From assembly GCA_008363215.1 (NCBI GenBank), contig RHKP01000020.1, positions 25,524-89,523 on the forward strand: DNA of 64,000 nt, in the 5' to 3' direction. The stretch is from Cyanobacteria bacterium CYA (GTDB taxonomy: Bacteria; Planctomycetota; Phycisphaerae; Phycisphaerales; UBA1924). The stretch's first letter is position 1, and each line of letters starts with the position of its first letter. Positions 17,422-24,684 of this stretch are shown one piece after another. The translations under genes and the position numbers were made by a program. Under the pieces are notes generated by a model, which ran no database searches, was not told the DNA's origin, and was given only the letters and a program-made list of their open reading frames with translations.

Positions 17422-17733
17422 CTACGCGCCGCCTCCTTCGCCCAGCACCTTGGGCACGCGGACGAAGCGGTCATAGGCCTGCGGCGCCATGTCGAGCAGC
17501 GTCTGCCGATCGAGTGGAGGCCCGGGTTGATCGATGCCGAGCACGTTGGTTTCGTCGCTTACGTGCGGCATTTCGAGGACATTGTCGAGATTCAGTGTGT
17601 CAAGGCGGGCCACGTAGCCGAGCACGGCTTGCAGGCGCGAGGCCAGATCGTCCAGTTCGTGGTCGGGCGCATCGAGCCGGCAGAGCCGCGCCAGTCGTCG
17701 CACCTGTTCGCGCTCCAGAGCCGTGTGTTCCAT
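17422..17733 (-). CDS. gatC: Asp/Glu-tRNA amidotransferase subunit C
   Basis: A 103-residue protein. Start ATG 17733 is chosen because the family begins at this point (LEREQVRRLARLCRL). The conserved internal segment VLGYVARLDTLNLDNV and the C-terminal DRQTLLDMAP and FVRVPKVL motifs identify GatC, the small belt-like subunit that holds GatA and GatB together. A TACACT box ends 7 nt before the ATG, in the 25-base gap after ispD. The gene may therefore have its own leaderless promoter as well as read-through. Confidence 0.93.
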   Translation of the reverse strand: MEHTALEREQVRRLARLCRLDAPDHELDDLASRLQAVLGYVARLDTLNLDNVLEMPHVSDETNVLGIDQPGPPLDRQTLLDMAPQAYDRFVRVPKVLGEGGGA

Positions 17734-17740
17734 GAGGGTG

Positions 17741-17746
17741 AGTGTA
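17741..17746 (-). promoter_or_regulatory. -10 box for gatC, leaderless spacing
   Basis: TACACT on the minus strand ends 7 nt before the gatC ATG. There is no Shine-Dalgarno sequence in the gap. Confidence 0.4.
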
Positions 17747-17758
17747 GTGGGCGGGCGC

Positions 17759-18559
17759 TTAGAATCGCTTGTGGGTGGGGCGTGAATCCGGGGGGCGCAG
17801 CCCGAGGATGGCGCGAACGAGGCGCACATCGGCGGGGCGGGTGATCTTGATGTTGCGCCGGTCGCCATCAACGACCACCACCCGTTCGCCGAGGCGTTCA
17901 ACCAGCGCCGCGTCGTCGGTGCTGTCAAGGTCCGGCTGGGTGTAGGCCCGTCGAAGCAGGTCGAGCGCGAAGACCTGCGGCGTCTGGACGAGCACCAGGT
18001 CGGCGCGGGGGAGGGTCTGCTCGACCGGGCGCAGCGCCGGTCCCGTGCTGGTCGCGCCGAGAATGGCGGCAATCGGGTCGTGCTGTCCGGAGGTGTCAAT
18101 CGACCCGCCCACGCGCTTGAGAGTCTCGTCGACGGGGACGGCCGGGATGACCGCCGGGTGGTGGGCGGCCGCGTCGAAAACCCGGTCGATCAGTTCCGGT
18201 GGAGTGGCGGGACGGGCGGCGTCGTGAACAGCCACGTGGGTGTGATCGGTGCCGACGAGCGCGAGCGCCGCCTGGACGGTCTGGTAGCGATGGGTCTTAC
18301 CCCCCCGACAGAGGGTGATGCCGAAGAGTGAGAGTTTGTCCCCATGCCGGAGTTGGAACTCTTGGAAGCGGGCGTCATCGTGAGGCCCGGCAACGATGAT
18401 GGTGCCGACGTCATCGCGTGTATTGAAAAGTTCAACAGTGCGTTGGAGGACTGGCTTACCGCCAAGATCCTCATCGAGTTTCGACCGGGGTGCTTCCCGG
18501 GCGTCGGGGTTGAAGCGGGAGGAGGAGCCGGCGGCGGGGATGATGACGGCGACGCGCAT
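17759..18559 (-). CDS. ispD: 2-C-methyl-D-erythritol 4-phosphate cytidylyltransferase
   Basis: A 266-residue protein starting at ATG 18559 (MRVAVIIPAAGSSSRF); a 28-codon upstream extension is rejected as it crosses the G-tract region. The CTP-binding loop PAAGSSSRF with a downstream SKLDEDLGGKPVL lysine, AVHDAARP and the C-terminal DGDRRNIKITRPAD are IspD signatures. The enzyme makes CDP-methylerythritol in the non-mevalonate isoprenoid pathway. The family is usually about 230 residues; the extra length is a loop near KRVGGSIDTSGQHDP and a basic C-terminus. A TAGGAT box ends 7 nt before the ATG. Confidence 0.92.
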   Translation of the reverse strand: MRVAVIIPAAGSSSRFNPDAREAPRSKLDEDLGGKPVLQRTVELFNTRDDVGTIIVAGPHDDARFQEFQLRHGDKLSLFGITLCRGGKTHRYQTVQAALALVGTDHTHVAVHDAARPATPPELIDRVFDAAAHHPAVIPAVPVDETLKRVGGSIDTSGQHDPIAAILGATSTGPALRPVEQTLPRADLVLVQTPQVFALDLLRRAYTQPDLDSTDDAALVERLGERVVVVDGDRRNIKITRPADVRLVRAILGLRPPDSRPTHKRF

Positions 18560-18566
18560 GCGGGTG

Positions 18567-18572
18567 ATCCTA
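18567..18572 (-). promoter_or_regulatory. -10 box for ispD, leaderless spacing
   Basis: TAGGAT on the minus strand ends 7 nt before the ispD ATG, with no Shine-Dalgarno sequence. Confidence 0.4.
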
Positions 18573-18603
18573 ACCACCTGTGGCACGGGAGAATGCCGAC
18601 AGT

Positions 18604-18619
18604 GGGGGGGGGGGTATAA
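18604..18619 (+). promoter_or_regulatory. G10 tract abutting a perfect TATAAT -10 box
   Basis: Ten consecutive G bases (18604-18613) run directly into TATAAT (18614-18619), the only consensus -10 box seen ahead of the DUF11 lipoprotein gene. No good -35 is visible; TGCCGA at 18594-18599 is the nearest resemblance. A homopolymer here would change promoter spacing if its length varied. Confidence 0.55.
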
Positions 18620-18674
18620 TGGGTCGTCCGAATTTGCTTGCAAGCCGATTCCGGTAGCGCAGGCGGCTAGAATG

Positions 18675-18703
18675 AAAACCCCATGCCGTTCTCTGGGGGT
18701 TTT
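18675..18703 (+). promoter_or_regulatory. hairpin with terminator-like 3' side in the 5' leader
   Basis: AAAACCCC (18675-18682) pairs with GGGGTTTT (18696-18703) around a 13-base loop, within the presumed 160-nt leader of the DUF11 gene. The 3' arm ends in four T bases. It could act as an attenuator or protect the mRNA. Confidence 0.4.
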
Positions 18704-18788
18704 GCGTATTGGATCTGTCTGTCGATCCCTTTCCCAAGAGCGACCCGGGCTTCGGGTGCGCTGGCCAAAGCACTATGGAGTACAAGTG

Positions 18789-20411
18789 ATGAGAGCGAAG
18801 TGGAGTATTTTCGGTGCGGCGTTGATGGCTGCATCCTTGCTGGTGGGGTGCCAATCTCAGGATGGCCGGGCAACCAGCAACGACGTAGATCGCGTCGCGG
18901 TCGACGTGGAGGGGCGTCAACCCGATCCGTGGTGGGATCCGACCCGTCCCGACCGTCGCGCCCGCGCGATCCGCGAGCCGGCTCCGGCCGAGCCCGCTCC
19001 GATCGTGAGCGACGGTCGCGGCAGCGTTTCGGCGGCCTACCCGACCGGCGATCCGCGTACCAGCGCCATTCTCGTCGAGAAGTTCTTCCCGCTGACGGTC
19101 AACGCGGGCGCTCCATTCGACTACGAGATTCGGGTGACCAACCTGACGAGTCTGGACCTGGACAACGTGCAGGTATGGGACAACGTGCCCAATAACTTCC
19201 GACTCGAGTCTTCAGACCCCAACGCCGACAGCACGTCGGGCAACAACCTGATGTGGATGCTTGGAAGCATGGGCCCGCGCGAGATCAAGACGATTCACGT
19301 CCGCGGCTCGGCTCCGGCCGAGGGCACGATTACGGCCTGCGCCAAGGTGGCGTATGACACGAGTTTGTGCAACGAGATCACGGTGGTGCAGCCGGCGCTG
19401 TCCTTGGCGGTCGAGATGACGCCGGAGGTCACGATCTGCCAGCCGATCACGATCAAGTACACGGTGTGCAACAAGGGCTCGGGTCCGGCGACCAACGTGG
19501 TTGTCAACAAGACGCTGCCCGACGGGCTGACGGTCAACGGGTCGCGCGAAGTGCGCTTCACGGTCGATCGCCTGGCTGCGGGCGAGTGCCGTGACTTTGC
19601 GGTGCAGGCTCAGGCCGGCAAGACCGGGACCTTCTCGGTGGACGGCACGGCGACGGCCGAGCCGGGTCTGTCGAGTCAGGCCGCAGCCGTCGAGACGGTG
19701 GTGCGTCAGCCGGCGCTGACGATCGCGCTGGAATGCCCGGGCCGCATCCTGGCCGGCCAGAGCGTGCCGGAAGTGCCGATCACGCTGACGGTGGAGAACA
19801 CGGGCGACACGGTTTCGGCCAACACGGTGATCGAGGCTCCGGTTCCGGCGGGGGCCAGTTTCATCCGCGCCAGCGACAACGGCGTCAACGCGGGCGGAAC
19901 GGTCCGCTGGGAGATCGGTTCGCTGGCCGTCGGCGCCAAGCGCACGGTGAGTTTCTCCGTGCAGCCGGGCGAACGCGGCACGGTGAACGCGACCGGTCGC
20001 GTGGTGGGCGAGTGCGCCAACGCGGCGACGGCCCAGTGCAGCACGGAAGTGCTGGGTATCCCGGCGGTGCTGCTGGAAGTGATCGACGTGGAAGACCCGG
20101 TGCGCGTGGGCACCACGGTGGTGTACCGCATCACGGTGACCAACCAGGGCAGCGCGCGTGACACGAATATCCGCGTGGCCGCGACGCTGGAAGACGAGGC
20201 CGAGTACGTGTCGGCCAGCGGGCAGCACACGACCAGCGGCAACACCATCACCTTCGCGTCGGTTCCTGTGCTGAACGCCAAGGAGCAGGTGACGTTCGAG
20301 GTGGTGGTGCGGGCGGTCAAGGCCGGCGACGTCCGCTTCGCGGTGCAGTTGAACACCGACGAACTGGGCCGTCCGGTGCAGGAGACCGAGGCGACGAACT
20401 TCTACGAGTAA
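18789..20411 (+). CDS. cell-surface lipoprotein with repeated DUF11 domains
   Basis: A 540-residue protein; GGAG lies 8 nt before the ATG. The lipobox is SLLVGC (Cys21). After a proline/arginine-rich linker come about four DUF11-type beta-sandwich domains, each with a VTNxGS/ENTGDTV-like motif followed by LPDGLT or VPAGAS, and a G-tVRWEIGSL pattern. Paired cysteines (near TITACAKVAYDTSLC and QPITIKYTVC) suggest disulfides, as in the chlamydial cysteine-rich envelope protein OmcB. Planctomycetes commonly have such surface proteins. A strong terminator follows and a G10-tract promoter precedes it. Confidence 0.88.
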   Translation: MRAKWSIFGAALMAASLLVGCQSQDGRATSNDVDRVAVDVEGRQPDPWWDPTRPDRRARAIREPAPAEPAPIVSDGRGSVSAAYPTGDPRTSAILVEKFFPLTVNAGAPFDYEIRVTNLTSLDLDNVQVWDNVPNNFRLESSDPNADSTSGNNLMWMLGSMGPREIKTIHVRGSAPAEGTITACAKVAYDTSLCNEITVVQPALSLAVEMTPEVTICQPITIKYTVCNKGSGPATNVVVNKTLPDGLTVNGSREVRFTVDRLAAGECRDFAVQAQAGKTGTFSVDGTATAEPGLSSQAAAVETVVRQPALTIALECPGRILAGQSVPEVPITLTVENTGDTVSANTVIEAPVPAGASFIRASDNGVNAGGTVRWEIGSLAVGAKRTVSFSVQPGERGTVNATGRVVGECANAATAQCSTEVLGIPAVLLEVIDVEDPVRVGTTVVYRITVTNQGSARDTNIRVAATLEDEAEYVSASGQHTTSGNTITFASVPVLNAKEQVTFEVVVRAVKAGDVRFAVQLNTDELGRPVQETEATNFYE

Positions 20412-20437
20412 GTCGCAACGGGTCAGTTGATGCTTCG

Positions 20438-20470
20438 AGGCCCGTCCCCATGTGGGGGCGGGCCTTTTTT
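20438..20470 (+). terminator. intrinsic terminator of the DUF11 gene
   Basis: AGGCCCGTCCCC pairs with GGGGGCGGGCCT around ATGT, followed by TTTTTT. It lies 27 nt after the stop codon and is a textbook intrinsic terminator. Confidence 0.9.
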
Positions 20471-20473
20471 CTT

Positions 20474-21046
20474 GTGCGGTCGCTTCTCGGGCTCGTGCCG
20501 TGTGTGTACCGATCCCGATTCAAGCGTGGGCGCGCGCCGGAAGCCAATCTCGTGCGCGTCTTCGCCCGAGCCCGAATGTTGCACCGACCCGGAGAGGAAC
20601 CCGAGAACGGGCTCGCCTCCGGCGTCCGGGCGTCGCTTAAGAATCCACCGGAACGGGTATCTCAGAGAATCCTGTGCTGAGCATCCTCGGAAAACAGGCG
20701 CGTCGTTCCATCGGTCCACCTGTCTGCCAGGGTCGGGTACGCGCGGGCGTACAACGGGGACTAATTTCTCGTCGGCGTCGGTCAAGTCCAACTCTGGAGC
20801 GGGAATCCGCAACCCATGGCCACGCCATGTGTAGAAACCCCGAGCAGCCTGTGAAGCGTTCCAGAGAACGCACTTGACAGTCGGGGGAGTAGCATAGATC
20901 TGTTTGAGTGACGACTGGTGGCTGGCGGCGGCATCGGCACCGGGGTGAGCACGAGCCGTTGGACTCTGACCTGCCCACCTGACCCTCCATCGCTCGGTGA
21001 ATGGGCTTTCAGCGACCGTTCGGCGATCCGCACACCCGGGCAGGCG
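20474..21046. other. gene-poor stretch before tmRNA
   Basis: Several open frames exist on both strands, but none has coding-like composition or a recognisable product. A perfect TTGACA at 20874-20879 with TAGATC 15 nt downstream is a weak candidate promoter pointing toward ssrA. Nothing else was supported. Confidence 0.5.
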
Positions 21047-21052
21047 TAGTAT
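21047..21052 (+). promoter_or_regulatory. -10 box ahead of ssrA
   Basis: TAGTAT lies 32 nt upstream of the mature tmRNA 5' end, consistent with a short processed leader. No clear -35 was seen. Confidence 0.4.
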
Positions 21053-21084
21053 GTGACGCGCGGAATGAGCGCCGTTGACAAGTT

Positions 21085-21434
21085 GGGGCCGACTGGTTTC
21101 GACCGGGCAGGGAAGGCTTGGTGTGGCGTGTCGAGGGGCGTGCTGGCCTCGTAAAAAGCACGCGACTGCAATGACTGCCGAACCGCAGTACGCTTTGGCG
21201 GCCTAACAGCGCCGTCGGTCCGCCGCCTGACGCCCGATGGGGCGGCGGATCAAGACATCGGGCTGGTACAACCGCGGCGCCTCCGGGCGGGTGTGCGAGG
21301 AGGTTCACCGGGAGCTGGGCGACAGCGCAGGCCGTCGGTGGCCGGCGTCAAGCCGAGATTCAAAACGCCGACTACGCACGTAGAAGCACCCTGCTGACTG
21401 CTCTGGGACGGGGGTTCGATTCCCCCCGGCTCCA
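21085..21434 (+). ncRNA. ssrA: transfer-messenger RNA (tmRNA)
   Basis: A 350-nt one-piece tmRNA. The 5' end GGGGCCGACTGGTTTCGACC pairs through GGGGCCG with CGGCTCC at the 3' end, after the T arm GGGGGTTCGATTCCCCCC. The messenger part follows CTCGTAAAAAGC, and the tag frame, read from GCA 21168, encodes AMTAEPQYALAA then TAA (21204-21206). The YALAA end is what ClpXP-type proteases recognise. An earlier resume codon two triplets upstream is possible. No CCA is encoded. It rescues stalled ribosomes with SmpB. Its 3' end abuts an integrase remnant, so it has served as an attachment site. Confidence 0.95.
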
Positions 21435-21730
21435 TTCTTCCGAAACACCGGGACTTGCGGAAACTAGCCGCAAGTCCCGGAAATCTGCGGAGTTCCGCGC
21501 TTCAGCGCGATCCGCGTCTTTCCCCTGTTTCTTCTCGTTTCCGGCCCCATCCGACGCCTTCCGCTGCGCCTGGCGCTGCGCGCAGGTCGCGGGCGTCTTG
21601 GCGGCCCGTTCGAAGAGTTCGTCGGGCACGGCGTTGGCGTAGTGCTTGCCGCTGATGGTGATGCTGTGCCCGATCCACCGGCTCACGGCGAACTGCGGGA
21701 AGGTCATCGCCCATTCCTTCTCACCGGGCG
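21372..21730 (-). pseudogene. tyrosine recombinase (phage-type integrase), C-terminal remnant
   Basis: Reading leftward, GEKEWAMTFPQFAVSRWIGHS, split here as GEKEWAMTFPQFAVSRW and IGHSITISGKHYANAVPDELF, is the C-terminal end of a tyrosine recombinase of the kind common in Planctomycetes. It keeps the GHS histidine box and the KHY nucleophile. Everything upstream (the Arg, Lys and HxxR boxes) is gone; similarity stops near 21730. The frame runs through polar sequence and the tmRNA 3' end to a stop at 21372, which is how such integrases end when inserted at tmRNA. It is almost certainly inactive. Confidence 0.7.
21448..21480. repeat. perfect 13-bp hairpin just downstream of tmRNA
   Basis: CCGGGACTTGCGG pairs perfectly with CCGCAAGTCCCGG around AAACTAG, 13 nt past the tmRNA end. 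There is no T-run. It could be the ssrA terminator, or a recombination-site arm left by the integrated element. Confidence 0.7.
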
Positions 21731-21881
21731 ATCGCGGCGTCGTGGCAACACAAGCGCAATGCCACCGGCCGCCGGACCTCGGTGCTCACCCGACGTTCAT
21801 GACACCTTGCACGAGGGGCGGGGCAGGTGAACGGCCCACTGGCCCGGCGCATCTGCGAAGTTTCCGGGATGGGCACGGCCC

Positions 21882-23735
21882 TCACGGTAACGCCAACTCT
21901 TCGAGTGCCGCCTCAATGCTCGCCTCGTCGGCGCCGCTCGAACGAATATCCAGCCGTACCTTGGACAAACGCTCCTCAATGCGCTCGATGGCGGATCGTG
22001 ATCTGCTCTCGGGTGTGCCCGCCAACCCCGCCAACTCGTCCTGCAGATCGTGCAGCGAGGCCGGGGCCGATGCTCCCAGGCACCAGCCGGCCCTGACGAG
22101 CGCTTGAAGCCTGGGCTGAAGTGCGAACCGCCATCGATTGGGCGGCGCGGCGATGGACAAGTCGGGTTCCGGTTTGCGCCGGTCATCGACGTAGGGTGTG
22201 AGGCGATGGCGCCCGTCCCGCGAGAGCACGGCCACCGGAGACGAGAGCACCCGTTGACGCTGCGCCTGGTCAAGCGGGAGCGTGACCACAACGGACTGAA
22301 TGTTCCCGGGTTTCCCGCCGCGCACTGTGATCTCCAGTCCTTCGGCTGCGATCCGCACGGTCAGGCCGACTTCCATCGTCTGCGCCGTCGCAGCACGGAA
22401 TTCCTCTCCGAGTTCCGTCGCACTCTTGCCTGCCCCCAGGTCTGTTCCGTCGACGACGATCGACCTGCGCTGCTCGATGAGAATCCTGACCATGGACCGG
22501 CCTTCCACGCCGAGGCCGAGGCCCGCCGCTCCGGTATCGGGCGTGTCCTGAAACCCGATCAGGCATCCGATGGTGGGCTCGGGCACTCCGCGCTCGACCG
22601 CCCCGACAAGCGGGGACTGCGGGTGGAGCGGGTAGTCCATGACGAAGGGGTCGTATACCGGCGTCTGGCCGGGTGGAAAGTTCAGGTTGGTCTGCGAGAA
22701 GGGGCCCGACTGGGGCCAGCCGTAGGAAAACAGCGTATCCCCATCCTGCTCCCAGCCCCAATCGACATAGTGGAACGACGAGCGACGGGTCCGGACCCAC
22801 GCGTCGAAGTCTGCGTCGAGTTTCGCCGTGCCGAACAACTGCTCCATCAGCCGCGCCGAAGGCTCCCGCCAGGGCTGCCCGGGTCCGAGTTTCGAGATCT
22901 CGTCGCGCCAGACCCTGAAGCGGGCAAGCCGATCCGGAGTGCTGGAAAAGAAGGTGTAGATGAGGAAACTGCGGGCGCGTGACGAGGGGTCCGCGCCCAG
23001 GAGGTCCGAGAGTTTGAACGGGGTGCGTGTGAAATCCTCGAGCCCGTCGTCGTACCAATTGGTGATCGTGGGCTTGTCCGTGACGCCCATCGTCAGGCGC
23101 TGCGCTGACTCTTCCCACACGTGATGGGCCAGCCCGTCGGCGATCCCCTCGAAGTACCACGCGGGCGTGTTTCCGACGGTGCCGTTCAGGCACATCTGGA
23201 AAAGATGGACACACTCGTGGAGCATGATGTACCGCTGGTGGTATTGGAGTGAGCCGCTGGGGTAGTTGAAGGCCGCCCGGATACCTTCGAATGTGATCCC
23301 GCCGCCGTGGAAGCTCCAGTCGATTCCGTCGCCGAGCAGCACCCTGCGGAGCGAGTCGGTGCTGGCGCCGTAAACGACCGCCATGCGGGTGGTCTGGTCG
23401 TTCGGGATCTCCTGCCCGAATGCTTCGACGTAGTGCGGGTACGCCAACTCCAGGAGTGTGAGCAGGTGGCGGGCACGCGCGGCGTCATAGTCAGTTTGCA
23501 GCGCATAGTGCCGACTGACATACCACGTAAACCCCGGCGAGTTCTTCAACTGATCCCCCGAGAAGGTCGCAGGGATCTCCTGCCCCACGTCCTGAATCGT
23601 GATCGACACGAGCGTTGACGTGCGCCCCGAGACAACCAGTTCGACTGGTGTCGCGGCAGGCGGCGGAACTTCGCCGCCGATCGCCGAGGACACCCACAAG
23701 AACATGGTCAGCGCGGACAGGAAAGACTTACACAT
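21882..23735 (-). CDS. secreted gluzincin-like metallopeptidase (HExxH)
   Basis: A 617-residue protein from ATG 23735 with AGGAG 9 nt upstream. The signal peptide is MCKSFLSALTMFLWVSSAIGG. The zinc motif is HECVH (173-177), with a second Glu in WYFEGIADGL (Glu196), the gluzincin arrangement seen in DUF1570 and peptidase-MA proteins. A GTVGNTPAWYFEG context supports a peptidase fold. The C-terminal 300 residues hold beta-rich segments and a final helical region (SRSAIERIEERLSKVRLDI) with no known match. It lies between the integrase remnant and an IS3-like scar and may be element cargo. Confidence 0.75.
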   Translation of the reverse strand: MCKSFLSALTMFLWVSSAIGGEVPPPAATPVELVVSGRTSTLVSITIQDVGQEIPATFSGDQLKNSPGFTWYVSRHYALQTDYDAARARHLLTLLELAYPHYVEAFGQEIPNDQTTRMAVVYGASTDSLRRVLLGDGIDWSFHGGGITFEGIRAAFNYPSGSLQYHQRYIMLHECVHLFQMCLNGTVGNTPAWYFEGIADGLAHHVWEESAQRLTMGVTDKPTITNWYDDGLEDFTRTPFKLSDLLGADPSSRARSFLIYTFFSSTPDRLARFRVWRDEISKLGPGQPWREPSARLMEQLFGTAKLDADFDAWVRTRRSSFHYVDWGWEQDGDTLFSYGWPQSGPFSQTNLNFPPGQTPVYDPFVMDYPLHPQSPLVGAVERGVPEPTIGCLIGFQDTPDTGAAGLGLGVEGRSMVRILIEQRRSIVVDGTDLGAGKSATELGEEFRAATAQTMEVGLTVRIAAEGLEITVRGGKPGNIQSVVVTLPLDQAQRQRVLSSPVAVLSRDGRHRLTPYVDDRRKPEPDLSIAAPPNRWRFALQPRLQALVRAGWCLGASAPASLHDLQDELAGLAGTPESRSRSAIERIEERLSKVRLDIRSSGADEASIEAALEELALP

Positions 23736-24427
23736 GCGAATCGGCTCCTGGAGTTCGTGACTGCCGACCCGCGCGGGATGGCATCCATTTCCCTCGAAAG
23801 CAAGGCAAGGACGATGCTCGAGGCGTGTCTGGCGGCAGCGACTTCGAGGTAATAGGCTCCGCACATCCTCATCCATGTGCCGAAGGAGTCCCGATGGATC
23901 CAAGTGCGAACCCGGAGCCCCCTGCGGCAGCGGGCCAAGTGTACACTGGAGCAGATCGTCGCAACGCTCCGGGAGGTGGTGGCAATGTTGGTGTCGGAAC
24001 GACCGAGCGCCCCGGTCGTGCAGGTGCTGGCGGTGGGAAAGCCGACGATCCAGCGGTGTCCAGGACCGGGGCGATGAACGCCAAGTTCGAGTGGTGCGGC
24101 TGCCGCGTGCTGGGGCAACCCACAACAGCCGCTTCATCGTCGGCGTATCGCTTCGCTGTGTCGCTCGCGTTGCCGACCGCCGGACCCCGGTCGGGGCTGC
24201 GCCCCTCCCTCCGACCCGGCCGGCGCCAGCCCCTATGCTCACCCGACCCTCATAGCGCCTGGTACAGAAATCGGGGGCAGGTCAGACCCGTTCTCATTCC
24301 GCGTCATCCCAACGCCGGGTTGCCTCGGACGCTTGGTGGTCCCATCACTCATAGCCCGGCGCCGGCACGGACCACCGGCCTCGCTGGTTCGCGCCACGCC
24401 ATTGCGCGACTTCCAACTCACGCCTCT
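23736..24427. other. 692-bp scar region without intact genes
   Basis: The right part of the mobile scar. It contains the degenerate IS3 OrfA-like frame (23931-24056). Near 24263-24300 lies a sequence (GAAATCGGGGGCAGGTCAG) resembling dispersed REP-like repeats seen near transposases in other bacteria. Codon structure is lost throughout. Nothing intact was found. Confidence 0.5.
23931..24056 (+). pseudogene. IS3-family OrfA-like helix-turn-helix remnant
   Basis: A 42-codon stretch reads RAKCTLEQIVATLRE then VVQVLAVGKPTIQR, matching the spacing of IS3/IS2 OrfA N-termini (T-x-EQIV-x-x-LRE...V-x-x-LGV-x-x-x-T-x-x-R). The expected WRxEYGG continuation is missing, and no OrfB or terminal repeats are visible. 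Assignment rests on pattern similarity only. Confidence 0.4.
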
Positions 24428-24646
24428 CTACATCTTCTCCACTTCGCACGTTCCCACGCCAACGATCGCGTACGCCGGGCAGAAGCCCACAGCCCCGGTG
24501 ATCAAACTCACCAGCCCCACCACGCCCAGCGCGATCCCGGCGATCTGCCCCTGGAACATCCCGGCCCCGAAGATCGCCACCACCAGGAACGCAATCCCCG
24601 CAAACACGCGGATCGCCCGGTCCGCGCTGCCCTCGTTCGGCTTCAT
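24428..24646 (-). CDS. DUF2892 (YgaP-like) inner membrane protein
   Basis: A 72-residue protein from ATG 24646, chosen over an upstream in-frame start because AGGAG lies 9 nt before it. A short polar start (MKPNEGSADRAIRVFAG) is followed by two membrane helices with the GLVSLITGAVGFCPAY motif that defines DUF2892. The cysteine in that motif is typical. In some proteins this domain is fused to rhodanese, but here it is free-standing. It lies just downstream of the phenylalanine hydroxylase gene on the same strand. Confidence 0.85.
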   Translation of the reverse strand: MKPNEGSADRAIRVFAGIAFLVVAIFGAGMFQGQIAGIALGVVGLVSLITGAVGFCPAYAIVGVGTCEVEKM

Positions 24647-24684
24647 CGACTCCGACTCCTTTCCAGGCGGCAAACGGCCGCGGT

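Noticed and set aside
20874..20900. TTGACA/TAGATC as the ssrA promoter
   Set aside because: The spacer is only 15 nt, the -10 match is weak, and it is 185 nt from the mature tmRNA. It is mentioned only in the gap description.
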